This document shows, one piece after another, positions 9,291 to 20,141 of a stretch of DNA of 64,000 bases. The position numbers and the translations under genes were made by a program. Numbering within the stretch: the first letter of the stretch is position 1; the number at the start of each line of letters is the position of its first letter. Source of the DNA: Denitratisoma sp. (GTDB lineage: Bacteria > Pseudomonadota > Gammaproteobacteria > Burkholderiales > Rhodocyclaceae); assembly GCA_032027165.1 (NCBI GenBank), contig JAVSMO010000001.1, positions 3,222,761-3,286,760 on the forward strand. Reading direction: 5' to 3'. The notes below the pieces were generated by a model that had not been told where the DNA came from, made no database searches, and was given only the letters and a program-made list of their open reading frames with translations.

Positions 9291-9743
9291 TCAGCTTTGT
9301 TGCCACGGAAGGCCGGCTGCGCGCCAGCCGCCCACCTTGCCGCGGTGCCCTTTCGCGTCCTTGTCTCCTTCGAAACCTTCCAGCACGTTGTAGCAGTCGG
9401 GAAAGCCGGCTTCGGTCGCCTGGGCGGCGGCACGGTGCGAGCGGTGGCCGCTGCGGCAGATGAACAGCGCCAGCGACTCCGGGTCGACCTGTTGCTTCAG
9501 TTCCGCCATGAAATGGGTGTTCACCGCGTACCCCGGATAAAACTGCCATTCGATCTCGACCGCGCCGGGAATGCGGCCGACGAAATCCAGTTCGGCGCGC
9601 GTGCGCACGTCCACCAGCTTCGCACCCGGCGCGAGCTGGAGCACCTCATAGGCTTCCGCCGGCGTGAGCGCGCCTTCATAGGGCAGGCCAAGTTCGCGGG
9701 CGCGCTTCTGCGCCAGGGCCAGTATGTCGCTGAGTTTTCCCAT
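9291..9743 (-). CDS. rhodanese-like sulfurtransferase
   Basis: A 150-residue single rhodanese domain. The ATG at 9743 gives MGKLSDILAL. LVDVRTRAELDFVGRIPGA is the usual N-terminal strand signature, and C96 in the loop CRSGHRS is the persulfide-carrying residue. No signal peptide is visible, so it is probably cytoplasmic. It is divergent from the cation diffusion facilitator gene with 48 bases between start codons. The sulfur acceptor is unknown. Confidence 0.9.
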   Translation of the reverse strand: MGKLSDILALAQKRARELGLPYEGALTPAEAYEVLQLAPGAKLVDVRTRAELDFVGRIPGAVEIEWQFYPGYAVNTHFMAELKQQVDPESLALFICRSGHRSHRAAAQATEAGFPDCYNVLEGFEGDKDAKGHRGKVGGWRAAGLPWQQS

Positions 9744-9791
9744 TGCGGCTGCGGCGATTAGAATGACGAAACAAGTATAAGTGAAGCCCCC

Positions 9792-10970
9792 ATGTCCGTC
9801 GAAGAATCCCTGCTGCGTGCCGGGCCGGTCGATCCGCAACGCTACCGCGAGGCGAATCGGGCCACCTGGATCTCGGCGGCGCTCAACCTGGCCCTGACCG
9901 TTGCCCAGCTGGTCGTCGGCTGGGTGGCCCACTCGCAATCGCTGATTGCCCACGGGCTGCACTCCTTCTCCGATCTGCTGTCGGATTTTCTCGTCCTCTA
10001 TGCCAATCGCCAGGGCAGTCACCCGGCCGACCGCGAGCACCCCTACGGCCACGCCCGCGTCGAGACGGCCGCCACGCTGATCCTCGGCGCTTCGCTGGCG
10101 ACGATCGGCTTTGGCATCCTCTGGGAAGCAACGTTGCGCCTGCAGCATGTTGCCGAACTGCCGCCGGTCGAGCTGCTGGCCCTGTGGGTGGCGATCTTCA
10201 CGGCGGCGTCGAAGGAAGTCCTGTTCCGCTATCTGCTGCGCGTCGCCGAACGCCTGCGCTCGCCCATGCTGGCGGCCAACGCCTGGCACACGCGCGCCGA
10301 TGCCGCCTCGGCGCTGGTGGTGGTGGTCGGCATCGCCGGCGCCCTCATGGGCTGGAAATTCCTCGATCTGCTGGCGGCAGCGATCATGGGCTTCATGATC
10401 CTGCGCATGGGCCTCAAGCTGGCCTGGGAATCCCTGCAGGAGCTGATCGACACCGGACTCGACAAGGAGAAGGTAGAGGCGATTCGCATGACGTTGCTGG
10501 ACACGCCCGGCGTGCTGGGCCTGCATGAACTGCGGACGCGGCGCATGGCCCATCAGGCGCTGGTCGATGCGCATGTGCTGGTCGATCCGCGCATCAGCGT
10601 GTCCGAGGGCCATCGTCTTGGCGAGCAAGCCCGCCAGCGCGTGCTGGACGCGCATCCCGAGGTGGCCGATGTGCTGGTGCACATTGATGCCGAGGAGGAT
10701 CAGGCACTGATGAGCAGCGGCGCCGACCTGCCGGATCGCGACGCGCTCATGGCGCACCTGCATGTTTTGCTGGGGGAGGAAGCGGCAGGGATCGAGAAAA
10801 CGGTGCTGCACTATCTTGGGAACCGGGTCGAGGCGGAAGTTTTCCTGCCGCTCGAGACCTGCCAGGATTTGGCGCGCATGAACCGGCTGGAACAGCGTAT
10901 TGCCGGGCAATTGAGTAGCGACCCCGTATTTCGCGCCATCTCCCTGAATTGCCGGATCGCACCAAAGTAG
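9792..10970 (+). CDS. cation diffusion facilitator family metal exporter
   Basis: A CDF/FieF-type proton-driven divalent metal efflux protein of 392 residues. The transmembrane metal site is recognisable in HSFSDLLSD and HTRADAAS (HxxxD in two helices), with HPYGHARVE between them. Hydrophobic helices span ~25-210, followed by a soluble CDF C-terminal domain. The tail beyond ~300 is longer than in FieF, and its role is unclear. Metal specificity cannot be assigned with confidence. The stop codon lies inside the first NtrC box of the downstream glnA control region. Confidence 0.9.
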   Translation: MSVEESLLRAGPVDPQRYREANRATWISAALNLALTVAQLVVGWVAHSQSLIAHGLHSFSDLLSDFLVLYANRQGSHPADREHPYGHARVETAATLILGASLATIGFGILWEATLRLQHVAELPPVELLALWVAIFTAASKEVLFRYLLRVAERLRSPMLAANAWHTRADAASALVVVVGIAGALMGWKFLDLLAAAIMGFMILRMGLKLAWESLQELIDTGLDKEKVEAIRMTLLDTPGVLGLHELRTRRMAHQALVDAHVLVDPRISVSEGHRLGEQARQRVLDAHPEVADVLVHIDAEEDQALMSSGADLPDRDALMAHLHVLLGEEAAGIEKTVLHYLGNRVEAEVFLPLETCQDLARMNRLEQRIAGQLSSDPVFRAISLNCRIAPK

Positions 10971-11004
10971 TGCGCCATTGATTTATTGCGCACTACTTTG
11001 GTGC
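10959..11004. promoter_or_regulatory. paired NtrC boxes (glnA enhancer), perfect inverted repeat
   Basis: Box 1 is GCACCAAAGTAGTGC (10959-10973) and box 2 is GCACTACTTTGGTGC (10990-11004). Each fits the GCACY-N5-RGTGC dyad of NtrC sites. Their centres are 31 bp apart, about three helical turns, close to the spacing of the two strong sites at E. coli glnA. The boxes lie roughly 96 and 127 bp upstream of the start predicted from the sigma-54 promoter. The 17-bp arms are exact inverse complements around a 12-base loop, so the element could also fold in RNA and end CDF transcription. Confidence 0.85.
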
Positions 11005-11066
11005 ATTTTTCTTTTCGGCTTGCCGGGTTCTCCCTTGTGCCACAATGACCTCCCCTTTTTCGGGCG

Positions 11067-11082
11067 TTGGCACATTTTCTGC
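11067..11082 (+). promoter_or_regulatory. sigma-54 (RpoN) -24/-12 promoter of glnA
   Basis: TTGGCACATTTTCTGC carries the invariant GG and GC doublets separated by exactly ten bases, close to the consensus TGGCAC-N5-TTGC. It lies 59 bases before the glnA start and downstream of the paired NtrC boxes. Confidence 0.9.
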
Positions 11083-11140
11083 TAAAGCCCTTGGCATGCA
11101 GTTTTTTCGTTGTCCGAATTCAATTCGCTAGGAGAGTGCG

Positions 11141-12550
11141 ATGTCCCCTCAAGACGTTCTTAAGCTGGTCAAGGAAAGGGAAGTCAAATTCGTCGATTTC
11201 CGCTTCACGGATACACGCGGCAAGGAGCAGCATGTCGGCGTGCCGGTCAAGCACTTCGGCGCCGACAAGTTCGAGTCCGGCCATGCCTTCGACGGTTCGT
11301 CCATCGCCGGCTGGAAGGGCATCCAGGCCTCCGACATGCTGCTGATGCCCGACCCCGCCACCGCCTACATCGATCCCTTCATGGACGAGACCACCCTGGT
11401 GTTGTCCTGCGACGTGGTCGAGCCGGCCGACGGCAAGGGTTATGACCGCGACCCGCGCTCCATCGCCAAGCGTGCCGAGGCTTACCTGAAGTCCACCGGC
11501 CTGGGCGACGTCGCCTACTTCGGTCCCGAGCCTGAGTTCTTCATTTTCGATTCCGTGGAGTGGTCGGTCGACATGTCCGGCTCCTACTCCAAGGTGTTCT
11601 CCGAGGAGGCCGCCTGGGCCTCCGCCGAGAAGTTCGACGGCGGCAACACCGGCCACCGTCCCACCGTCAAGGGCGGCTATTTCCCGGTGCCGCCGGTCGA
11701 CAGCCTGAACGACATCCGCGCCGCCATGTGCCTGGCGCTGGAAGCCTGCGGCGTCGAGGTGGAAGTGCATCACCATGAAGTGGCCACCGCCGGCCAGTGC
11801 GAGATCGGCACGCTCTTCAACACCCTGGTGCGCCGCGCCGACCAGACCCAGGTGCTGAAGTACATCGTGCACAACGTGGCGCACAGCTACGGCAAGACCG
11901 CCACCTTCATGCCCAAGCCGATCGTCGGCGACAACGGTTCCGGCATGCACGTGCACCAGTCGATCTGGAAGGGCGGCAAGAACCTGTTCGCCGGCAACGG
12001 CTATGCCGGCCTGTCCGAGTTCGCCCTCTACTACATCGGCGGCATCATCAAGCACGCCCGCGCGCTCAACGCCATCACCAACCCCGGCACCAACTCCTAC
12101 AAGCGCCTGGTGCCCGGCTTCGAGGCCCCGGTCAAGCTGGCCTACTCGGCGCGCAACCGCTCCGCCTCGATCCGCATTCCCTACGTGCAGAGCGACAAGG
12201 CGCGCCGCATCGAGGTGCGCTTCCCGGACCCGACCGCCAACCCGTACCTGGCCTTCACCGCCCTGATGATGGCCGGCCTCGACGGCGTGCAGAACAAGAT
12301 CCACCCGGGCGACCCGGCCGACAAGAACCTCTACGACCTGCCGCCGGAAGAGGATGCCAAGATACCGACCGTCTGCTCCTCGCTCGACCAGGCGCTCGAC
12401 TACCTCGACAAGGACCGCGAGTTCCTCACCCGCGGCGGCGTCTTCTCCAACGAGATGATCGATGCCTACATCGAACTGAAGATGGAGGAGGTCACGCGCT
12501 TCCGCATGACGACTCACCCGGTCGAGTACGACATGTATTACAGCCTGTAA
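11141..12550 (+). CDS. glnA: glutamine synthetase, type I
   Basis: Makes glutamine from glutamate, ammonia and ATP as a cytoplasmic dodecamer. At 469 residues it has the standard GSI-beta length. Signatures include FDGSSIAGW, the ATP-binding [16 protein letters not shown] region, NRSASIRIP, and NLYDLPPEE, whose Tyr (about residue 398) is the adenylylation site used by GlnE. Control is well supported: sigma-54 promoter, paired NtrC boxes, and ntrB-ntrC downstream. An AGGAG lies before the ATG. A strong terminator follows. Confidence 0.98.
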   Translation: MSPQDVLKLVKEREVKFVDFRFTDTRGKEQHVGVPVKHFGADKFESGHAFDGSSIAGWKGIQASDMLLMPDPATAYIDPFMDETTLVLSCDVVEPADGKGYDRDPRSIAKRAEAYLKSTGLGDVAYFGPEPEFFIFDSVEWSVDMSGSYSKVFSEEAAWASAEKFDGGNTGHRPTVKGGYFPVPPVDSLNDIRAAMCLALEACGVEVEVHHHEVATAGQCEIGTLFNTLVRRADQTQVLKYIVHNVAHSYGKTATFMPKPIVGDNGSGMHVHQSIWKGGKNLFAGNGYAGLSEFALYYIGGIIKHARALNAITNPGTNSYKRLVPGFEAPVKLAYSARNRSASIRIPYVQSDKARRIEVRFPDPTANPYLAFTALMMAGLDGVQNKIHPGDPADKNLYDLPPEEDAKIPTVCSSLDQALDYLDKDREFLTRGGVFSNEMIDAYIELKMEEVTRFRMTTHPVEYDMYYSL

Positions 12551-12565
12551 GGCCGGCAAACCCGG

Positions 12566-12594
12566 AAAAGGACGGCTGCGGCCGTCCTTTTTTT
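12566..12594 (+). terminator. Rho-independent terminator after glnA
   Basis: AAAAGGACGGC, a four-base loop TGCG, then GCCGTCC followed by seven T residues, 16 bases after the glnA stop. It separates glnA from the DUF4124-ntrB-ntrC genes. Confidence 0.92.
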
Positions 12595-12680
12595 GTGCAC
12601 TTCCCGGCGTCAAAAGCGTTTGTAAAGGGCCCACTCTTCGCATACACTTGAGGTAGGTTCTCGTTTTACGGCGGAACATC

Positions 12681-13148
12681 ATGAATATTTTGAAAAAAAT
12701 GATTGCCTTCGGGTTTGGCTTGCTGGCCATTCCGTTGGCACAGGCGGATGTCTTCAAGTGCGTGGATGAGGATGGCCACGTCACCTATACCAACGCCAAG
12801 CCTTCCCCCAAGGCGAAATGCACCACCTTGAGCCGCGATCAGCGCGTGTCCACCGTGCCGGGTCGCGCAGCGAGTACGCCTTCGCCTGCCAGCTTTCCGA
12901 AAGTCGATGGCGACACGCAGAAGGCGCGCGACAACGACCGGCGCAAGATCCTCGAGCAGGAACTGACGGCCGAGCAGAAAAGCCTGGAGCAGGCGAAAAA
13001 GGAACTGGCCGAACAGGAGGCCATTCGTACCGGCGACGAGCGCAACTACCAGCGGGTGCTGGATCGCCTGCAGCCCTACAAGGACAGGGTGGCGCTGCAC
13101 GAGCGCAACATAGAGGCCCTGAAGAAGGAAATCGGCAACCTCAGGTAA
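12681..13148 (+). CDS. DUF4124 domain protein, exported
   Basis: A 155-residue protein with a signal peptide (MNILKKMIAFGFGLLAIPLAQA) and then VFKCVDEDGHVTYTN, the DUF4124 core. The rest is a charged Glu/Lys/Gln-rich helix (~90-150), probably a coiled coil. The function is unknown. It lies between glnA and ntrB, a position I regard as recurrent in this lineage, which suggests linkage rather than proven involvement in nitrogen control. Confidence 0.85.
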   Translation: MNILKKMIAFGFGLLAIPLAQADVFKCVDEDGHVTYTNAKPSPKAKCTTLSRDQRVSTVPGRAASTPSPASFPKVDGDTQKARDNDRRKILEQELTAEQKSLEQAKKELAEQEAIRTGDERNYQRVLDRLQPYKDRVALHERNIEALKKEIGNLR

Positions 13149-13197
13149 GCACGCCCCGCCCCGGCTCGATGGTGCGGTTTTTGCTAACCTTCAATGC

Positions 13198-14270
13198 ATG
13201 GCCGCACCGGAAAAACTCCCAGTCACCGCCTTTGCCGGACTTGACCTGCTTTCCTCGGCCGTCATCCTGCTGGATGCCGATCTGGTCATCCAGTACCTGA
13301 ATCCGGCAGCGGAAAATCTCTTTGCTATCAGTGCCAGGCAATTGTTACGCCGGCCGCTTGCCCAGCTGCTGGGGGAGCCCCCGGGCCTGTCGGCCGCTCT
13401 CGACAATGCGCTGACGAACAACTGGAGCTATACCGGGCAGAACCTTACGACGCACCGTCATGGTGCAGTGCCCCTGCACCTGGACTGCACGGTGACCCCG
13501 GTGGAAGCCGGCAAGATCCGCCTGTTGCTCGAGTTTCGCCACATCGACCAGCAGCTGAAGACGGAGCGGGAGGAGCGTCTGGCCGAACAGCAGCAGGCCA
13601 ACCGCGAGCTGATCCGCAATCTGGCCCATGAAATCAAGAACCCGCTCGGCGGCATCCGCGGTTCGGCCCAATTGCTCGAGCGGGAGCTGGCCAACCCCCA
13701 GCTGCACGAATACACCCAGGTCATCATCAAGGAGGCCGATCGGCTGCAGGAACTGATGAACCGCCTGCTCAGTTCGCATCGCCTGATGCAGCCGCAGCAG
13801 GTAAATATCCACGAACTCCTCGAACGGGTGCGATCGCTGATCCTGGCCGAGTTTCCCGACGTGGACGTCAAGCGCGACTACGACACCAGCCTGCCCGATG
13901 TCACAGGAGACCGTGAGCAGTTGATCCAGGCCATCCTCAACATCGTGCGCAATGCCGCCCAGGCGCTGGAGGGGCACGGCGAGATCGTCCTGCGCACCCG
14001 CGCGCTGCGTCAGGTGACCCTGGCCAAGCGGCGCTATCGACTGGCGCTGCAACTGCAGGTGATCGACAACGGTCCCGGCATCCCGGATGCGATCCGCGAC
14101 CAGATGTTCTATCCGCTGGTTTCCGGTCGAGAAGGCGGCAGCGGGCTGGGCCTGACGCTGGCACAGAACTTCATCCAGCAGCATCATGGCAGCATCGAGA
14201 TCGACAGCCGGCCCGGACGCACCTGCTTCACGGTAATGCTGCCCTTACACGAGAGCAATGAGGAACCACG

Positions 14271-14274
<4 letters not shown>
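13198..14274 (+). CDS. ntrB: nitrogen regulation sensor kinase NtrB
   Basis: A 358-residue cytoplasmic histidine kinase/phosphatase that phosphorylates NtrC under nitrogen limitation and is controlled by PII in the known family. An N-terminal PAS domain (~15-120) precedes the dimerisation helix with H144 in NLAHEIKNPLGG. ATPase boxes follow (NIVRNAAQA, DNGPGIP, GGSGLGLTLAQ). There are no membrane helices. The stop overlaps the ntrC ATG by four bases. Confidence 0.96.
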
Positions 14275-15701
<1,427 letters not shown>

Positions 15702-15727
15702 AGGACGGCGGCGATGCCCTGACAGCC

Positions 15728-16864
15728 CTAGCGTCGCCTGCTCTTCTTCGTTGTCTTGCGGATCGTTTTCCCGGGTTTTTTCACGGCCGGCTGCCTGATA
15801 CTCCCCCGCGTTTTCTTGGCCGCAGCGTTCTTGGGCGGGGCCGGGGCCACCTGTGGCGCTTCCACGGCCTTATCGGGCTCGGGCGCGGATACGGCAAGCT
15901 GTGAAACGACCGACGCCCCGGCCATGGCGGTCACTTCCTGAGGCGGAATGACTTGTTCATCGTCGGGCCAGGGGTCGGGCGCGGCGGCCAAGGCGAGCGA
16001 AGGCGGCGCTTCGTCCGGCCAGGGGTCGGGTAGCGCCAATGCAGCCACCTTGTCGCGCGAAGCCAGAAACGAAGGCAGCCAGCCTAGCTTCAACGCACCC
16101 TGCGGCGAGTTTGACAGTGGATCCGCCAGCGCCTTCGGATCGTAGCCGGCCGCCATGATTAGCTTGCCTGCGAACGCGTCAGCCTCGTCCTGCTGCGAAG
16201 ACTCGACCAGCTGTTCGGTGCCCATCGAGGCGAGCAGCGAGATGCCCACCTTCGCGAGTGCGCCCATCGGAAAAATGATGTCGGCCAGGATGGAGGTGGC
16301 CAGATAGGCGCTGGTCAGCGGCGACCCGACTACCAGGGAGACCGCAAGGCCCGCCGAGGTGCTTTCGCGGTGATGCGCCGCGGCCAGCCGGCCGAATTCG
16401 CGCGCCAGCGCGAAGGCCAGGTCCGTGTCCGTGAGATCGAGCCGGGCGAGGCCGACGCCGACGGCGATTTTTCCGCCGGCGCTGGAACTCACCGCCGGCG
16501 AGTCGCCGGGCACGACGAAGACCTCCACCTGCGGGATGCGGGACGCCAGCTCCGGGCTGAGCTGCGCGGCCGTGGTGCCGAGGCGCTCGGCGATGGGTGC
16601 GATGCGCTGCGCGAGCTTTTCGGCGGCTTCCCGGGCCGGGCAGGGATCTTCGTCCTCGCGGCAGAATTCGCCGCCGGAGACGAGCAGGGTTTTCGCGCCG
16701 AAGCGCAGGTCCGGCACGGTGGTCTCGAGTTCGCCGGGCAGGATGTTGAACTGTGCGCGCCCGCTGGTGGGGGAAGTGCTGCAGCCGGTGGCCAGTATTG
16801 CTGCACAGGCAAGCGGCAGAACCATGCGCGAAAGGACGGGGAGGACGGGTTTGGGAAAGCGCAT
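15728..16864 (-). CDS. lipoprotein resembling an M48 metallopeptidase with degenerate zinc motif
   Basis: A signal peptide with lipobox LATGCS (lipidated Cys28) is followed by a domain resembling exported M48 peptidases: PQVEVFVVPGDSPAVSSSAGGKIAVGVGL, then the zinc helix, then a DEADAFAGKLIMAAGYDP block. In active members the helix reads HExxH. Here it is REFGR (155-159), with both His replaced by Arg while the downstream EADA box (227-230) is kept. It is probably a non-catalytic scaffold or chaperone. The C-terminus is a Pro/Ala linker ending in a very basic tail. It is divergent from birA. Confidence 0.75.
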   Translation of the reverse strand: MRFPKPVLPVLSRMVLPLACAAILATGCSTSPTSGRAQFNILPGELETTVPDLRFGAKTLLVSGGEFCREDEDPCPAREAAEKLAQRIAPIAERLGTTAAQLSPELASRIPQVEVFVVPGDSPAVSSSAGGKIAVGVGLARLDLTDTDLAFALAREFGRLAAAHHRESTSAGLAVSLVVGSPLTSAYLATSILADIIFPMGALAKVGISLLASMGTEQLVESSQQDEADAFAGKLIMAAGYDPKALADPLSNSPQGALKLGWLPSFLASRDKVAALALPDPWPDEAPPSLALAAAPDPWPDDEQVIPPQEVTAMAGASVVSQLAVSAPEPDKAVEAPQVAPAPPKNAAAKKTRGSIRQPAVKKPGKTIRKTTKKSRRR

Positions 16865-16962
16865 ATGCCGGAGTGTAGATGAGCCTGCCCTCCCAAGTCA
16901 CGGCGAAAATCGGGCGATTCCAGCATAATGCGGCGGAGAAGCCGCAGCCCTATCCAAACCGC

Positions 16963-17763
16963 ATGCAAACAAACGCGCCCGAGCCCTTGGACACCCGGAT
17001 CGTTGCAGCAGCGCTGTCCGCGCCGGAGCGATTCTCCATTGCGCTGCTCGACAGCTGCGAATCGACCAGCACCCTGCTGCTGGAGCGCGCCCAGCAGGGC
17101 GCGCCGTCCGGCAGCGTTGTCGTCTGCGAGCGGCAGACAGCCGGCCGCGGCCGGCGCGGCCGCAGCTGGCTGTCGGCGCCGGGCGACAGCCTGACCTTTT
17201 CCCTGCTCTGGCGCTTCCCCGAGGGCACGCCGCCGCCTGCCGGCCTCAGCCTGGCCGTCGGGGTGGCCGCGGCGCGCGTGCTGGAAGGCATGGGCGCTGC
17301 CGGCGTGCGTCTGAAGTGGCCGAACGACATCCTCGCCGGCGGCGCCAAGCTCGGCGGCATCCTGATCGAAACCCTGACGTCGGGCGGCCGGCATGTCGCG
17401 GTGATCGGCATTGGCCTGAACGTACGTCTGCCCGAGACGATCGCCTCGGCCATCGATGTTCCGGCGGGCGCGCTCGATGCAGTGATGCCTTTCACGCCCT
17501 CGCGCAATCTGCTGCTGGCGGGTTTGCTCGAGGGATTGGCGGAGATGCTCGAGACCTTCGGCCAGGCCGGCTTTCCCGGCTTCATCGAGGATTGGCTGGC
17601 GCGCAACGCCCATGCCGGACAGCTCGTCAGCATCCTCGCAGAAGGCGCCGACCCGGTCGAGGGGCGTTGCGCCGGGGTCGACGCCGATGGCGCGCTGCTG
17701 CTGGAGACCGCGACGGGCCTGCGCCGCATCGTCAGCGGCGAAGTCTCGCTGAGGCAGAAATGA
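16963..17763 (+). CDS. birA: biotin-[acetyl-CoA-carboxylase] ligase, monofunctional
   Basis: Transfers biotin via biotinyl-AMP to the carboxyl-carrier protein. The glycine-rich motif AGRGRRGRSW, KWPNDI and GGILIE are all present. The start at 16963 is chosen over an in-frame start at 16879, because the extra residues match nothing. Either way there is no room for the N-terminal helix-turn-helix of E. coli BirA, so this enzyme should not repress bio genes. The stop overlaps the coaX start (ATGA), a coupling recurrent in betaproteobacteria. Confidence 0.93.
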   Translation: MQTNAPEPLDTRIVAAALSAPERFSIALLDSCESTSTLLLERAQQGAPSGSVVVCERQTAGRGRRGRSWLSAPGDSLTFSLLWRFPEGTPPPAGLSLAVGVAAARVLEGMGAAGVRLKWPNDILAGGAKLGGILIETLTSGGRHVAVIGIGLNVRLPETIASAIDVPAGALDAVMPFTPSRNLLLAGLLEGLAEMLETFGQAGFPGFIEDWLARNAHAGQLVSILAEGADPVEGRCAGVDADGALLLETATGLRRIVSGEVSLRQK

Positions 17764-18485
17764 TCCTGGCCATCGACTGCGGCAACACGCGACTCAAATG
17801 GGGCTTGCATGACGGCGATGCTTGGCGCGCGCAGGGGCCGCTCGACTATGCCGGCCTGCCCGGGCTGGCCGAACTGCTGCAATCCCAGCCGCGCGCAACG
17901 AAGGCGGTCGCGGCCAATGTCGCCGGTCCGCAGGTGGGCGAAGCCGTCGCCGCCGCCGTGGCGGCGCTCGGCATTCCGCTGCATTGGGCGGAAAGTCAGT
18001 CTGCGCAATACGGCGTGCGCAACCTCTACGAGCGGCCGGAACAGCTCGGTGTCGACCGTTGGGCGGCGCTGGTCGGCGCGCGCGCTCTGCATCCGCAGGC
18101 CTGCCTGGTCGTCTGTGCCGGCACCGCGACGACGGTCGATGTGCTGGACGCCGAGGGCAGCTTCCAGGGCGGCCTGATCCTGCCCGGCGTCGAACTGATG
18201 TACCGCGCGCTGGCCGCCAACACTGCGCAGCTGCCGCTGGCCGACGGCAAGTTCACCGGTCTGCCGCGCAACACCATGGACGCCATCGTCAGCGGCTGCC
18301 TGCACGCGCAGGCCGGGGCCGTCGAGCGCATGTTCGAGCAGGTGGCGACCCATCCGGGCGCGGCCTGCCTCGTCGGCGGCGGCGCGGCAGGACAGTTCTT
18401 CGATTTGCTGCGCGTGCCGAAGACGAGGGTCGACAACCTGGTGCTCGAAGGCCTGGCCCGCATCGGCCGCGAATTAACCCCGTAG
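17760..18485 (+). CDS. coaX: type III pantothenate kinase
   Basis: Catalyses the first step of coenzyme A synthesis. The ATG at 17760 overlaps the birA stop and gives MILAIDCGNTRLKWGL, the ASKHA phosphate-1 motif with the catalytic Asp. GVDRWAALVGA, CAGTATTVDVLD and GGLILPGVELM are the other family blocks. The 241-residue length is normal. coaE, the last step of the pathway, lies 3.7 kb downstream on the same strand. Confidence 0.95.
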   Translation: MILAIDCGNTRLKWGLHDGDAWRAQGPLDYAGLPGLAELLQSQPRATKAVAANVAGPQVGEAVAAAVAALGIPLHWAESQSAQYGVRNLYERPEQLGVDRWAALVGARALHPQACLVVCAGTATTVDVLDAEGSFQGGLILPGVELMYRALAANTAQLPLADGKFTGLPRNTMDAIVSGCLHAQAGAVERMFEQVATHPGAACLVGGGAAGQFFDLLRVPKTRVDNLVLEGLARIGRELTP

Positions 18486-18531
18486 GCGAGGCTGCGGCGT
18501 TTACGCAGCCGTACCCACCACTGGAGCCGAC

Positions 18532-19944
18532 ATGAATATCCGCACACCGCGCCGCGCCCTTGCGCTGGCGATCCTCGCCGCCTTTTCCCTGACCGCGCTC
18601 GCTGCCGAGACAATCAGCCGCGCCGAGGACCGCGAGGAAGTCGCCGTCACCATCTACAACGATTCGCTCGCCCTCATCAAGGAGGTGCGCCGCATTCCCT
18701 TCGGGCGCGGCGCCAACAGCATCGCCCTGCGCGACGTCAGCGCGAAGATGCGGCCGGAAACCGCCAGCCTGCGCGCGCTGTCCGGCGGCAGCCTGCGCCT
18801 CATCGAGCAGAACTTCGACTTCGACCTGCTGACGCCGCAGAAGCTGCTGGAGAAATACGTCGGCCGCAGCGTCACCGTCATCAAGACCAATCCCGCCACC
18901 GGCGCGGAAACGCGCGAGCAGGCCGAGGTGCTGGCGACCAACGGCGGCGTGGTGCTGAAATACGCCGACCGCATCGAGACCGGCGTGCCCGGCCGCATCG
19001 CCTACGGCGCGATTCCCGCCAACCTGCGCGACCGGCCGACCCTGGTGGTGCAGCTGGAGAGCGCGGCGGCGGGCCGGCCGGCGACGGAACTGTCCTATCT
19101 TTCCGGCGGGCTGTCCTGGCGCGCCGACTACGTGGCCGAACTGACCGGCGACGAGTCGAAACTCGACCTGGCCGGCTGGGTGACGCTGACCAACCAGAGC
19201 GGGGCGAGCTACGAGAAGGCCCGCCTGCAGCTGGTGGCCGGCGACGTCAATCGCGTGCGCGAGGAGATGCGCGTGCAGCAGTTCGCCGCCAAGGTCATGG
19301 CGGCGCCGGCGCCGGAAATGGCGCGCGAACAGCTGTTCGAATACCACCTCTATTCGCTCAACCGGCCGACGACCATTCTCGACAACCAGACCAAGCAGGT
19401 GGCGCTGCTCTCCGCCTCAAGCGTGCCGCTGCGCAAGGAATACCGTCTCGCCGGGCAGGACTGGTATTACCGCGGCGCCCAGTCCGACCTCGGCCGCCAG
19501 CACAAGGTCGGCGTCTTCATCGAGTTCGACAACAAGGGCGGCGAGCTAGGCCAGCCGCTGCCCAAGGGCATCGTGCGGGTGTACAAGAAGGACTCGCGCG
19601 GCAACGCCCTCTTCATCGGCGAGGACCGCATCGACCACACGGCGAAGAACGAGGTGGTGCGGCTGAAACTGGGCGATGCCTTCGACGTCAAGGCGGCGCG
19701 CAAGCAGACGTCCTTCCGCAAGATCGCCGACAAGGTCTACGAGAGCGCCTTCAGCATCGAGTTGAGCAACGCGAAGGACATTCCGGTGACGGTGAAAGTG
19801 GTCGAGCCGGTGCCGGGCGACTGGGAGATGGTCGCGGAGAGCCAGAAGCACACCAAGGGCGACGCCCATTCCGCCGTCTGGCTGGTGGCGGTTCCGGCCG
19901 GCGGCAAGGCCACGCTCGACTACAGCGTCAGGATGCGCTGGTGA
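18532..19944 (+). CDS. DUF4139 domain protein, exported
   Basis: A 470-residue protein with a signal peptide ending near AAE (residue ~25). An N-terminal part with VTIYNDSLALIKEVR and a long beta-rich DUF4139 domain follow (LSYLSGGLSWRADYVAEL, then GWVTLTNQSGASYEKARLQLVAGDV). The family is often called mucoidy-inhibitor-A-like, but its function is unknown. The location is probably periplasmic. No membrane helix follows the signal peptide. Confidence 0.85.
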   Translation: MNIRTPRRALALAILAAFSLTALAAETISRAEDREEVAVTIYNDSLALIKEVRRIPFGRGANSIALRDVSAKMRPETASLRALSGGSLRLIEQNFDFDLLTPQKLLEKYVGRSVTVIKTNPATGAETREQAEVLATNGGVVLKYADRIETGVPGRIAYGAIPANLRDRPTLVVQLESAAAGRPATELSYLSGGLSWRADYVAELTGDESKLDLAGWVTLTNQSGASYEKARLQLVAGDVNRVREEMRVQQFAAKVMAAPAPEMAREQLFEYHLYSLNRPTTILDNQTKQVALLSASSVPLRKEYRLAGQDWYYRGAQSDLGRQHKVGVFIEFDNKGGELGQPLPKGIVRVYKKDSRGNALFIGEDRIDHTAKNEVVRLKLGDAFDVKAARKQTSFRKIADKVYESAFSIELSNAKDIPVTVKVVEPVPGDWEMVAESQKHTKGDAHSAVWLVAVPAGGKATLDYSVRMRW

Positions 19945-20004
19945 GCAGCCTCATAAGGCGGGACCGGGCTGCTAACTGATGGACGAACCCGACAGAAAAG
20001 CAGC

Positions 20005-20033
20005 TTGTGTATGCAGTATACCCGGGCTATTAT
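20005..20033 (+). promoter_or_regulatory. putative sigma-70 promoter for trpB2
   Basis: TTGTGT, a 17-base spacer and TATTAT lie in the 197-base gap before the TrpB2 gene. An AGGAGGAG ribosome site follows just before its ATG. This is a motif match only. Confidence 0.5.
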
Positions 20034-20141
20034 TTTTCCCGCACTTGGGCTAAGGTGATTCTGCAAGGCGGTATCGATCAGGCTGCGGGGAGAGGGAGCG
20101 GGCCTGGCATCCATCCATAAATAACGAGGAGGAGAAACGAG

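Noticed and set aside
9291..10910. A 539-residue minus-strand frame across the CDF gene
   Set aside because: Only its last 150 residues are a real protein (rhodanese from 9743). The rest is antisense to the CDF transporter, which has clear membrane and metal motifs.
19945..20141. Riboswitch or trp attenuator before trpB2
   Set aside because: No run of Trp codons, no terminator hairpin and no known aptamer motif could be recognised.
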